A stretch of DNA of 64,000 nucleotides. It comes from Polaribacter haliotis (GTDB lineage Bacteria; Bacteroidota; Bacteroidia; Flavobacteriales; Flavobacteriaceae). Location: NCBI RefSeq assembly GCF_014784055.1, contig NZ_CP061813.1, positions 3,544,001-3,608,000 on the forward strand, written 5' to 3'. The notes under the pieces were generated by a model, which saw nothing but the letters and a program-made list of their open reading frames with translations, was not told where the DNA came from and did no database searches. Each line of letters begins with the position of its first letter. The stretch's first letter is position 1. A program made the translations under genes and the position numbers. Shown here one piece after another: positions 9,087-17,500 of this stretch.

Positions 9087-9768
9087 TAAAAAAGGTTTTG
9101 TCTACACTGTAGTTGACAAAAAAACAGATAAGGTGGTTTATGTAGGTATTACTAAAGACACCTTAAAATCTCGGAAAAATGACCACATTAAGAAGTCAAG
9201 AAGAGAAAAAAAATACCCTTTTCAAAATGCAATTGCGACTTTAGGAGTAGATGCATTTAAATGGGAAGCAAATACAACTTTACTAAATAATGATGAATTA
9301 GCAGAAAAAGAAAAAGAGTTAATTTCCCAATATATATTAAAAGGGAATAAACTTTATAATATTGATTCTGGTGGTGGAATTCAAAAAACAATTTATAAAT
9401 ACAAAATTGATGACGGTAGTTTATTAAAAACATTTGATTCCTTGGAAGAAGCTTCTAAAACTGTAAATTCAACAAAACAAAGTATTTCTAAAGCGTGCTT
9501 AAGTTCTACTTATAAACATCGTGGTTATTTATGGTCTTATAAATTTAAGGTGCCATTTATACAGGGTAAAGATTTAAGAAAAAAAAGAGTTGAAAAATTA
9601 TCTCTTCATTCTGGTGAAATTATTGAAACATATAATTCAGTTGCTGATGCATCTAAAAAAACAGGTATTAATAAAACTTCTATTGCTAAAGTTTGTAGAG
9701 GTGAAAGAGTTTCTGCTGGTGGGTATAAATGGACTTTTTGCTTAAAAGATAAAGGTTATGGAATATGA
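9076..9768 (+). CDS. GIY-YIG endonuclease with two NUMOD1 DNA-binding repeats
   Basis: This is a predicted freestanding homing-type endonuclease. The N-terminal nuclease has the FVYT...YVG core (residues 8-24), a catalytic Arg and His (SRKNDH, about 36-41), a Glu in EKEKELISQY and an Asn in LYNIDSGG, so the active site looks complete. Two repeats of the NUMOD1 type (about 111-153 and 172-222) each contain a conserved (S/T)..(D/E)A(S)K helix and a GY.W(S/T) end. They bind DNA in homing enzymes. It overlaps the helicase by 11 bases and the Pol X gene by 11 bases, so it sits tightly inside the replication operon. No intron is evident. Confidence 0.88.
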   Translation: MKNSKKGFVYTVVDKKTDKVVYVGITKDTLKSRKNDHIKKSRREKKYPFQNAIATLGVDAFKWEANTTLLNNDELAEKEKELISQYILKGNKLYNIDSGGGIQKTIYKYKIDDGSLLKTFDSLEEASKTVNSTKQSISKACLSSTYKHRGYLWSYKFKVPFIQGKDLRKKRVEKLSLHSGEIIETYNSVADASKKTGINKTSIAKVCRGERVSAGGYKWTFCLKDKGYGI

Positions 9769-10243
9769 GAAAGCTTTAAAAATAGCAACTAAAGTTAAAG
9801 AACAATTGGCTCCTCATTGCTACAGAATTGAGATTGCAGGCAGTATAAGACGGAAGAAAGCTGAAGTAAATGATATAGAAATAGTAGCAATTGCTAAAAC
9901 ATATGATGTAGGACTATTTCATAGTGGTATAGCGTCTATTATTAATGGATGGGTTAAAATTAAAGGCGAATTACCATGTAAATACACCCAAAGAATGTTG
10001 CCAGAAGGAATTAAATTAGATATTTTCTTTGCAGAAGAACATACTTGGGGAATGGTTTACGCATTAAGAACTGGTAGTGCAAGATTTAGCCACAAAGTAT
10101 TAGCTAATTCTTGGGTAAGAAAAGGATTTAAGAGTGTAGGAAATTATTTATGGAAAGGGGAATACACTCGTGGATTTAGAGAGGAACAAGAATTATTTGA
10201 TTTTTTGAAAATACCATTTATAGAACCAGAAAATAGAAATTAA
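9758..10243 (+). CDS. Minimal family X DNA polymerase / nucleotidyltransferase domain
   Basis: This encodes 161 residues with the Pol X palm signature: GSIRRKK at 28-34, first acid Asp39 with Glu41 two residues on (DIEIV), and third acid Asp88 in KLDIFF. A thumb-like RTGSARF...LANSW segment follows. The 8-kDa lyase and fingers domains of complete Pol X enzymes are absent, so it is a stripped-down catalytic core. It may add nucleotides or fill short gaps in the element's DNA ends; that is inference. It overlaps the GIY-YIG gene by 11 bases and is the last gene before the attachment site. Confidence 0.85.
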   Translation: MEYEKALKIATKVKEQLAPHCYRIEIAGSIRRKKAEVNDIEIVAIAKTYDVGLFHSGIASIINGWVKIKGELPCKYTQRMLPEGIKLDIFFAEEHTWGMVYALRTGSARFSHKVLANSWVRKGFKSVGNYLWKGEYTRGFREEQELFDFLKIPFIEPENRN

Positions 10244-10258
10244 AAACAATTTTGTCGT

Positions 10259-10307
10259 GGTAAAGGCACACTTTTAGGCACATCAAAAATAATGTAGTAA
10301 CTTTACC
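10259..10307. repeat. Short repeats next to the attachment site, possible integrase arm sites
   Basis: Two direct copies of AGGCACA start 12 bp apart (10264-10270 and 10276-10282). An inverted pair GGTAAAG (10259-10265) and CTTTACC (10301-10307) surrounds them. They lie in the 90 bases between the last element gene and the tRNA-like core. That is where tyrosine integrases have arm-type sites; the role is inferred. Confidence 0.4.
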
Positions 10308-10332
10308 TCTTGAAGGCAATAAGAAAACAAAA

Positions 10333-10357
10333 GAAGGTTCGAATCCTTCAGGGCTCA
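10333..10357 (+). mobile_element. Attachment-site core: duplicated 3' end of a tRNA gene
   Basis: GAAGG-TTCGAAT-CCTTC (10333-10349) is a perfect 5-bp T arm with a 7-base T loop. It is followed by AGGGCTC, a 7-base acceptor strand, and discriminator A at 10357. No matching GAGCCCT acceptor start, D arm or anticodon arm exists in the 80 bases upstream, so this is a fragment, not a tRNA gene. It marks the right end of an element integrated in the 3' half of a tRNA gene. The parental tRNA should begin with GAGCCCT and lie left of the window. Confidence 0.82.
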
Positions 10358-10360
10358 CTT

Positions 10361-10390
10361 AAAGCTTCACAGAAATGTGAGGCTTTTTTG
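10361..10390 (+). terminator. Original terminator of the interrupted tRNA gene
   Basis: AAAGCTTCACA / TGTGAGGCTTT pair around a GAAA loop with one G-T pair and run into TTTTTT. Its position 4 bases after the tRNA-like 3' end fits the native terminator left behind after integration. Confidence 0.8.
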
Positions 10391-10628
10391 TTTTTATAGG
10401 TTTTGTAAGGGGTTACAGTGCTTCGCAACAATTTGTCATAATACTTCATTTTAACTAAAACCTTTAATAAAAGGGTAACTTTTAGGAGAACATTAAAAAA
10501 ATATTTGTACATTTTTCTTATTTTATTTTAAACTTCAATTATTCTTTTATTCTATAACATATAATATATATAGTTATATTGTTTTATGTATTTTTATTTT
10601 CTTAAATTATTAAAATAAAATATATTAT
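10391..10628. other. AT-rich intergenic region before the GH88 gene
   Basis: This stretch lies between the attachment site and the first chromosomal gene. I see no coding frame and no full TAnnTTTG promoter. The nearest match is AATATTTG at about 10500-10507, with one mismatch. It should hold the promoter of the GH88 gene. Confidence 0.4.
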
Positions 10629-11810
10629 ATGAAAAAAACAAAACTTGTTTTAATCGCCTCTTTTGTCTTAATTTTATTAAATAGTTGTAAGGAAGACTCA
10701 ATTGCTAAAAAATCTATTCTAGAAAAAATTGAAACCCAATATTCTCAACTTTATGATTCTGCAACGACTAAATTTGATGATAACCTATTTTTACCTAAAA
10801 CAATTAAAGACAATAAGCTTCGTCTTGTATCTAGTTATGAATGGACAAGTGGTTTTTACCCAGGATCACTTTGGTATTTGTATGAACTTACGAAAGATTC
10901 CAAATGGAAAGATAGAGCATTAGCTTATACTAAAAAACTAGATACGATTCAATATTGGGAGGGAAACCATGATGTTGGTTTTATTATAGAATGTAGTTAT
11001 GGAAATGCAATAAAAGATACACCTTCTAAAGATTTTGATAAAATTATTGTACAAACAGCAAAATCACTTTCAACAAGATTTCGTCCTAGAGCAGGTATAA
11101 TTCAGTCCTGGAAGAAAAGTAGTAAATGGGATTGTCCAGTTATTATTGATAATATGATGAATTTAGAACTCTTATTTCATGCGACTAAAATTTCAGGAGA
11201 TTCTACATATTATAATATAGCAGTATCTCATGCAGATACTACAATAAAAAATCATTTTCGAAAGGACTATAGTACTTATCACGTGTTAGATTACGACAGA
11301 GAAACAGGTGGAATAGTTGCTAAGAAAACAGCGCAAGGTTATTCAGATGAATCTGCATGGGCTAGAGGACAAGCTTGGGGATTGTATGGTTATACAGTTT
11401 GCTATAGAGAAACAAAGTATCCAAAATATTTAGAACAAGCTATTAAAATTGCTGATTACCTAATAAATCATAAAAATTTACCAAATGATAAAATTCCATA
11501 TTGGGATTATGATGTTCCTGTAGAAAAAGATACTCCTAGAGATGCATCAGCAGCATCAATTACAGCATCAGCTTTATATGAATTAGGTCATTTTACAAAA
11601 GATAATAAACAGTTGTATTTATCTTTCGCAGATGAAATAATGAAGAGTTTAAATTCTCCAGATTACTTTGCAGAGGAAGGAACCAATAAAGGCTTTTTAT
11701 TAAAACATTCTGTAGGTAGTATCCCTCATGGAGTTGAAATAGATGTGCCACTAAATTATGCTGATTATTATTATTTAGAAGCACTTTATCGTAGTAAAAA
11801 TTTAAAATAA
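10629..11810 (+). CDS. GH88 unsaturated glucuronyl hydrolase, lipoprotein
   Basis: It removes the 4,5-unsaturated uronic acid left at the non-reducing end after polysaccharide lyase cleavage. The signal is a lipoprotein type (LLNSC, Cys20), and CKED after it resembles the flavobacterial surface-export signal, so the enzyme may face outward. The two conserved aspartates of the family are visible in HDVGF (Asp115) and IIDNMMN (Asp174). RGQAWGLYG and the final PLNYADYYYLEAL are also family-typical. At 393 residues it is of normal length. It is followed six bases later by a DUF2264 gene. No lyase lies in the window, so the parent polysaccharide is unknown. Confidence 0.88.
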   Translation: MKKTKLVLIASFVLILLNSCKEDSIAKKSILEKIETQYSQLYDSATTKFDDNLFLPKTIKDNKLRLVSSYEWTSGFYPGSLWYLYELTKDSKWKDRALAYTKKLDTIQYWEGNHDVGFIIECSYGNAIKDTPSKDFDKIIVQTAKSLSTRFRPRAGIIQSWKKSSKWDCPVIIDNMMNLELLFHATKISGDSTYYNIAVSHADTTIKNHFRKDYSTYHVLDYDRETGGIVAKKTAQGYSDESAWARGQAWGLYGYTVCYRETKYPKYLEQAIKIADYLINHKNLPNDKIPYWDYDVPVEKDTPRDASAASITASALYELGHFTKDNKQLYLSFADEIMKSLNSPDYFAEEGTNKGFLLKHSVGSIPHGVEIDVPLNYADYYYLEALYRSKNLK

Positions 11811-11816
11811 TTTATA

Positions 11817-13022
11817 ATGAAAGTTTTAATAATTTTATTTACAATATTTACTTTTTCATACACATCAAATGCACAAACAGATAGAGATATTTGGGTTAAG
11901 GAGTTAGTAAAAATGGCTGATCCAATTCTTAGTAATTTGAGTAATAATCAATTAAAAGAAAAAATGCCTGTTGAACAAGCAGATTCTAAATCTACTGATA
12001 GAGCATTATTTGTGCATTTAGAAGGATTTGGAAGATTAATGGCAGGAATAGCACCTTGGTTAGAATTGGGTGTCGATAACACCATTGAAGGACAATTGCG
12101 TAAAAAATATTTAGATTATTCGCATAAAGCAATTTATAATGCTGTAAATCCTGAATCTGAAGACTACATGAATTTTTCTAAAGGAAAACAACCTTTAGTG
12201 GATGCAGCTTTTCTTGCACAAGCTTTTTTAAGAGCTCCTGAACAGTTGTGGAATAATTTACCAAAAACAACTAAACAATTAGTAATTGATGCTTTTAAAA
12301 AGACCTTTACAATTTCTGATATACCTTACAGTAATTGGCTTTTATTTTCTGGAACTATAGAGGCTTTTCTAATTAAGAATTCCGATTATAACGATTTTAC
12401 TCGAATTGAGTTTGCTTTAAGAAAACATTTCGAATGGTATGTAGGTGATGGTCTCTATTCTGATGGTAAGTATTATCATTGGGATTACTATAATTCTTTT
12501 GTAATTCACCCAATGTTATTAGATATATTGGATGTTTTAAAAACAACAAATCATCGTTTAAAATCGATGAGTGATGTAACCTTAAAAAGAGCACAGAGAT
12601 ATGGAATTATTCTTGAAAGACAAATATCACCAGAAGGAACGTTTCCTGTTGTTGGTAGATCTTCAATCTATAGATTTGGTGCATTTCAAGTCTTAGCACA
12701 GCTTGCACTTATGGAAAAATTACCAAAAGAGCTTTCTAATGGACAGGTTAGAGCAGGTTTAACTGCAGTAATGAAAAGATTACATCAGGCAAAAGGGACT
12801 TACGACGATAATGGTTGGTTAAAAATTGGTGTTGTTGGAAGTCAACCTAAAATGGCAGAATCCTATATTTGTACAGGTAGTTTGTATTTAACTTCATTAG
12901 GTTTTTTACCTCTAGGTTTACCTAGTAATCACCCTTTTTGGACTTCTGAACCAAAGGAATGGACCATGGTTAAAATATGGGGAGGAAATCCTTCCGTAAA
13001 GAAAGATCATTATACGAATTAA
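11817..13022 (+). CDS. DUF2264 family protein, probable secreted glycosidase
   Basis: The gene encodes 401 residues with an N-terminal signal peptide (cleavage near SNAQ). The body is (alpha/alpha)-type, with ALFVHLEGFGRLMAGIAPWL and the DGKYYHWDYYNSFVIHPML block that I recognise as DUF2264. From memory, some members have been placed in CAZy family GH154 with glucuronidase activity. That would fit the preceding GH88 enzyme, but I cannot confirm it. The six-base gap and the shared terminator indicate a two-gene operon that trims uronic-acid-containing oligosaccharides. Confidence 0.75.
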   Translation: MKVLIILFTIFTFSYTSNAQTDRDIWVKELVKMADPILSNLSNNQLKEKMPVEQADSKSTDRALFVHLEGFGRLMAGIAPWLELGVDNTIEGQLRKKYLDYSHKAIYNAVNPESEDYMNFSKGKQPLVDAAFLAQAFLRAPEQLWNNLPKTTKQLVIDAFKKTFTISDIPYSNWLLFSGTIEAFLIKNSDYNDFTRIEFALRKHFEWYVGDGLYSDGKYYHWDYYNSFVIHPMLLDILDVLKTTNHRLKSMSDVTLKRAQRYGIILERQISPEGTFPVVGRSSIYRFGAFQVLAQLALMEKLPKELSNGQVRAGLTAVMKRLHQAKGTYDDNGWLKIGVVGSQPKMAESYICTGSLYLTSLGFLPLGLPSNHPFWTSEPKEWTMVKIWGGNPSVKKDHYTN

Positions 13023-13050
13023 AAATTATTGAATAGATTTTTTTAAAATT

Positions 13051-13101
13051 TATATAAATAAAAACACAGTGTTTAATTAACACTGTGTTTTTATTTATAT
13101 A
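13051..13101. terminator. Bidirectional terminator between convergent genes
   Basis: A perfect 23-bp inverted repeat (13051-13073 and 13079-13101) with a 5-base loop has ACACAGTGTT at its core and A-rich/T-rich outer stems. It serves the DUF2264 gene on the plus strand and gltD on the minus strand. Confidence 0.92.
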
Positions 13102-13117
13102 AATTAATTAATACTTT

Positions 13118-14581
13118 TTACATAGCAACTAAATCTCCAGAAACATCTTTTGATGGTAATTCTGATTTACCCATTAAGTAAATATCTACTTGTCTTGCAG
13201 CTTCTCTTCCTTCAGAAATTGCCCAAACAATTAAAGATTGTCCTCTTCTCATATCACCAGCAGCAAAAATATTAGGAACATTTGTTTGGTATTTTCCATA
13301 TTCAGCTTTGTAATTTGAACGAGCGTCTTTGTTGATTCCTAATTTATCTGCTAAAGTACTTTCTGGACCTGTAAAACCAAGAGCAAGTAATGCTAAATCA
13401 CATGGCCAAGTTTTTTCTGTTCCTTCAATTTCTATCAATTGAGGCCTTTGTCCTGGAACCATTTTCCACTCAACATTTACTGTTTTTAAAGCAGTTAACT
13501 TTCCATTTTCATCTTTTACAAATTCTTTTGTATTAATCAACCAATTACGTTCTGCACCTTCTTTATGAGAAGATGAAGTCTTTAATTGTAAAGGCCAAAA
13601 AGGCCAAGGAGTTGTTGGCGAACGATGCCCTGGAGGTTTTGGCATAATTTCAAAATTAACCACAGATTTTGCTCCATGTCTATTTGAAGTACCAATACAA
13701 TCCGACCCTGTATCTCCACCACCAATTACAATTACATTTTTATCAGTAGCCATTACTTGGTCTTTTACTTCTTTCCCAAATAATACTTTTGTTTGTTGTG
13801 TTAAGAAATCCATTGCCTGTACAACACCATCTGCATCAATTCCTGGAGTTGGTAAACTTCTTCTTTCAGTTGCTCCACCACATAAAACTACGGAATCGAA
13901 ACTTTTTAAATCTTCAACTTTATAATTTACCCCAACATTTACATTGGTTTTAAAAATAATTCCTTCTGCTTCTAGAATAGCAATTCTTCTATCGATAATT
14001 CCTTTTTCCATTTTAAAATTCGGAATTCCATATCGTAGCAAACCACCAACTTCATCATCTCTTTCAAAAACAGTAACTGTATGACCAGCTCTATTTAATT
14101 GTTGTGCTGCTGCTAAACCTGCAGGTCCAGAACCAACAACAGCAATAGTTTTTCCTGTTCTTGATTTTGGAGGTTGTGGTTTAATCCAACCTTCTTTAAA
14201 AGCACGTTCTACAATATTTTTTTCGATATTTTCAATAGAAACAGGGTCTTCTATAATACCTAAAACACATGATTGTTCACATGGAGCAGGACACAAACGA
14301 CCTGTAAATTCTGGAAAATTGTTTGTTGAATGTAATATCCAGGACGCTTTTTTCCATTCACCTTGATGCACCATGTGATTGAAATCTGGAATTAGATTTC
14401 CTAATGGACAACCACTGTGACAAAATGGAATTCCACAATCCATACAACGTGAACCTTGTTTTGTCAATTCTTTCTCTGAAAGAGGAACTGTAAACTCTTT
14501 ATAATTTTTTACACGATCTTTTACAGAAGTGTATTTTTCATCTTGTCTTTCAAACTCTTTAAATCCTGTTATTTTTCCCAT
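13118..14581 (-). CDS. gltD: Glutamate synthase (NADPH) small subunit
   Basis: This is the electron-delivery subunit of GOGAT: it oxidises NAD(P)H on FAD and passes electrons to the large subunit through 4Fe-4S clusters. The N-terminal cysteines are in place (CMDCGIPFC, Cys46/49/54/58; CPAPCEQSC, Cys97/101/105). The FAD site is GSGPAG (150-155) and the NADPH site GGGDTG follows in the second half. At 487 residues it has the normal length. It starts four bases after the gltB stop, so gltBD is one operon. Confidence 0.97.
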   Translation of the reverse strand: MGKITGFKEFERQDEKYTSVKDRVKNYKEFTVPLSEKELTKQGSRCMDCGIPFCHSGCPLGNLIPDFNHMVHQGEWKKASWILHSTNNFPEFTGRLCPAPCEQSCVLGIIEDPVSIENIEKNIVERAFKEGWIKPQPPKSRTGKTIAVVGSGPAGLAAAQQLNRAGHTVTVFERDDEVGGLLRYGIPNFKMEKGIIDRRIAILEAEGIIFKTNVNVGVNYKVEDLKSFDSVVLCGGATERRSLPTPGIDADGVVQAMDFLTQQTKVLFGKEVKDQVMATDKNVIVIGGGDTGSDCIGTSNRHGAKSVVNFEIMPKPPGHRSPTTPWPFWPLQLKTSSSHKEGAERNWLINTKEFVKDENGKLTALKTVNVEWKMVPGQRPQLIEIEGTEKTWPCDLALLALGFTGPESTLADKLGINKDARSNYKAEYGKYQTNVPNIFAAGDMRRGQSLIVWAISEGREAARQVDIYLMGKSELPSKDVSGDLVAM

Positions 14582-14585
14582 GACA

Positions 14586-17500
14586 TTATGCTTTTGTTAA
14601 TTCTTCGAACATTGGTTCTTCTGTTTCTAAACGTTCTAATGCTTTTTTGTATTCTGTTGGCATTACTTTTACAAAGTTTTTTAAACTTGCATCCCAATCT
14701 GCTAATAAAGAAGCACCTTTTTTACTATCTGTATATAAAACGTGTTTTTCTATTGTTGTCTTTAAATCTAATGCATCCATATCTGAAATTTCTTCAAATT
14801 CGATGGTTTCAGTATTACAAAGACCGTTTACAAATTTGTTTTCTGGATCATATACATATGCAATTCCACCACTCATACCAGCTGCGAAATTTCTTCCTGT
14901 TTTTCCTAAAACAATTACTTTTCCACCAGTCATATATTCACAACAGTGATCTCCTACACCTTCAACAACTGTTCTTGCTCCAGAATTACGAACTGCAAAA
15001 CGTTCTCCTGCAATTCCGTTTATATATGCTTCACCATCAACAGCACCAAACAAACAAACGTTACCGATAATGATATTGTTTTCCGCAATAAAATCTGCTT
15101 TTGCTGGTTTTTTGATGATTAATTTAGCTCCTGATAAACCTTTTCCTAAATAATCATTTGTATTTCCATCTAAAATAAATGTCAATCCATGAGCACCAAA
15201 AGCTCCGAAACTTTGTCCTGCAGAACCTGTGAAATTGATATTCAATGTATCTTCAGGCAAACCTAGATGACCGTAAATTTTAGAAATTTCATTACTAACA
15301 ATGGCACCAACAGTTCTGTCTGTATTTTTTATAGGATAAGAAAGATTCATTTTTTCTTTTCTATACAAAGCTCTGTGAGAATCTTTTAAAATAGTAAAAT
15401 CTAATACGTCTTCTAAATTATGATCTTGTTGTTCTGTATTTCTTACAGGAAGATGATTATAACCAACTGGTCTATGTAAAATACTCGATAAATCTAAACC
15501 TTTTGCTTTATAATGCTTAATCGCTTTATTTGCATTGATTTTATGCGTCTGACCAACCATTTCAGCTAACGTTCTGAAACCAAGTTCTGCCATTATTTTT
15601 CTTAACTCTTCAGCAATATAATAGAAGAAATTAATTACATGTTCTGGAGTTCCTTTAAAGTTTTTACGCAATTCTTTATCTTGAGTTGCGATACCAACTG
15701 GACACGTATTTAGATGACATTTACGCATCATAATACAACCAGAAGCCACTAAAGGAGCCGTTGCAAAACCAAATTCTTCAGCACCTAATAACGCTGCAAT
15801 TGCAACATCTCTACCTGTTTTTAATTGTCCATCACATTCAACAACAATTCTACTTCTTAAATTATTCATTACCAAAGTTTGTTGTGCTTCAGACAAACCA
15901 AGTTCCCAAGGTAAACCTGCGTGTTTTAATGATGTTAAAGGAGAAGCTCCTGTTCCACCATCATAACCAGCAATTAGAACAACATCTGCTTTTGCTTTTG
16001 CAACACCTGCTGCAATTGTACCAACACCAACTTCAGAAACTAATTTTACATTAATTCTTGCTTCACGATTTGCATTTTTTAAATCGTAAATTAATTGTGC
16101 TAAATCTTCAATTGAATAAATATCGTGATGTGGAGGAGGAGAAATCAATCCTACAAAAGGCGTTGAATTTCTCGCATTTGCAATCCATGGTAAAACTTTG
16201 TAGCCAGGTAATTGACCACCTTCACCAGGTTTTGCACCTTGTGCCATTTTAATTTGAATTTCTCTCGCGTTTGTTAAATAGTGAGAAGTAACTCCAAATC
16301 TACCAGAAGCAACTTGCTTAATCGCAGAATTTCTACTATCACCATTTATATCTTTTTGGAAACGTTTTCTATCTTCACCACCTTCACCAGAATTAGATTT
16401 TCCACCAATTCTATTCATTGCAATCGCTAAATTTTCGTGTGCTTCTCTGGAAATTGATCCATAAGACATGGCACCAGTTTTAAAACGTTTTACAATTTCT
16501 GTCCAAGGTTCTACTTCGTCTAAAGGAATTGGATCTAAATTATCAAACTGAAATAAACCACGAATTGTCATTAAACTTTCCGCTTGTTCATTTATGGTTT
16601 TTGCATATACATCATAACTTGCTTGGTCGCTTAAACGAACTGCTTGTTGTAATTTTGCAACGGTAGTTGGGTTGAATAAATGACGTTCGCCATTTCTTCT
16701 CCATCTATAATCCCCACCAATATTTAAACTTAAATTTTTATCAATTTGATTATTTGGGTATGCTTGTTTATAACGTTGGTCTATTTCTTTTTCAATTTCA
16801 TATAAACCAATACCTTCTATTCTTGAAGCAGTGTAAGGGAAATATTTTTCTACAAATTGAGAATTAAAACCAACAATTTCGAAAATTTGAGAACCTCTAT
16901 AAGAATGTAAAGTTGAGATTCCTATTTTGTTCATCACTTTTAGGATTCCTTTTCCGATTGCTTTGTTGAAATTATCGACAGCTTGTTGCTCATCCATATC
17001 AACAATAAAACCTTCTTTTACTTGCGCTCTAATAATTTCGTTTACCATATATGGGTTGATCGCACTTGCGCCATAACCAAATAAAGTAGCAAAATGATGT
17101 GGTTCACGTGGTTCTGCAGATTCAATTATGATATCGAAAAAAGAACGTTTTCTTAAACGATTTAATTGATGATTCACAAAAGAACACGCTAACAAAGCAG
17201 GAATTGGAGCAAATTCTTGATTTACACCTCTGTCTGAAAGGATGATGATATTATTTTTGTTTTGAATTGCTTTTTCAACCTGAATAATAATGTTATCTAA
17301 AGCATCTTCTAAACCATTTAAACCTTGCGCTTTTGGATATAAAATATTGATTGTTGTTGCTTTAAAGCTTTCAATATCTATACTTCTAATTTTTTCTAAA
17401 TCGGCATTAGAAATAACAGGGTTTTTAATATTTAATTTTCTACACTGCCTTTCTGTAATGCTGAAAATATTTCTATCTTTTCCTAAATTTAAACTAATAT

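Larger units (their letters stand above)
1..10357. mobile_element. Right-hand part of an integrative element inserted in a tRNA gene
   Basis: The block carries genes typical of plasmids, phages and integrative elements: a type I restriction subunit, a Sak4-like ATPase, a DUF3871 protein, an SF3 helicase, a GIY-YIG endonuclease and a minimal Pol X. It stops exactly at a duplicated tRNA 3' end followed by a tRNA-like terminator, after which ordinary chromosomal genes begin. No integrase, relaxase or tRNA body is visible, so the element must extend left of the window. The right boundary is well supported by sequence. The element type (plasmid-like island, satellite or ICE) is undetermined. Confidence 0.75.

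Noticed and set aside
10284..10357. A complete tRNA gene ending at 10357
   Set aside because: Only T arm, acceptor 3' strand and discriminator are present. There is no acceptor 5' strand, D arm or anticodon arm upstream.
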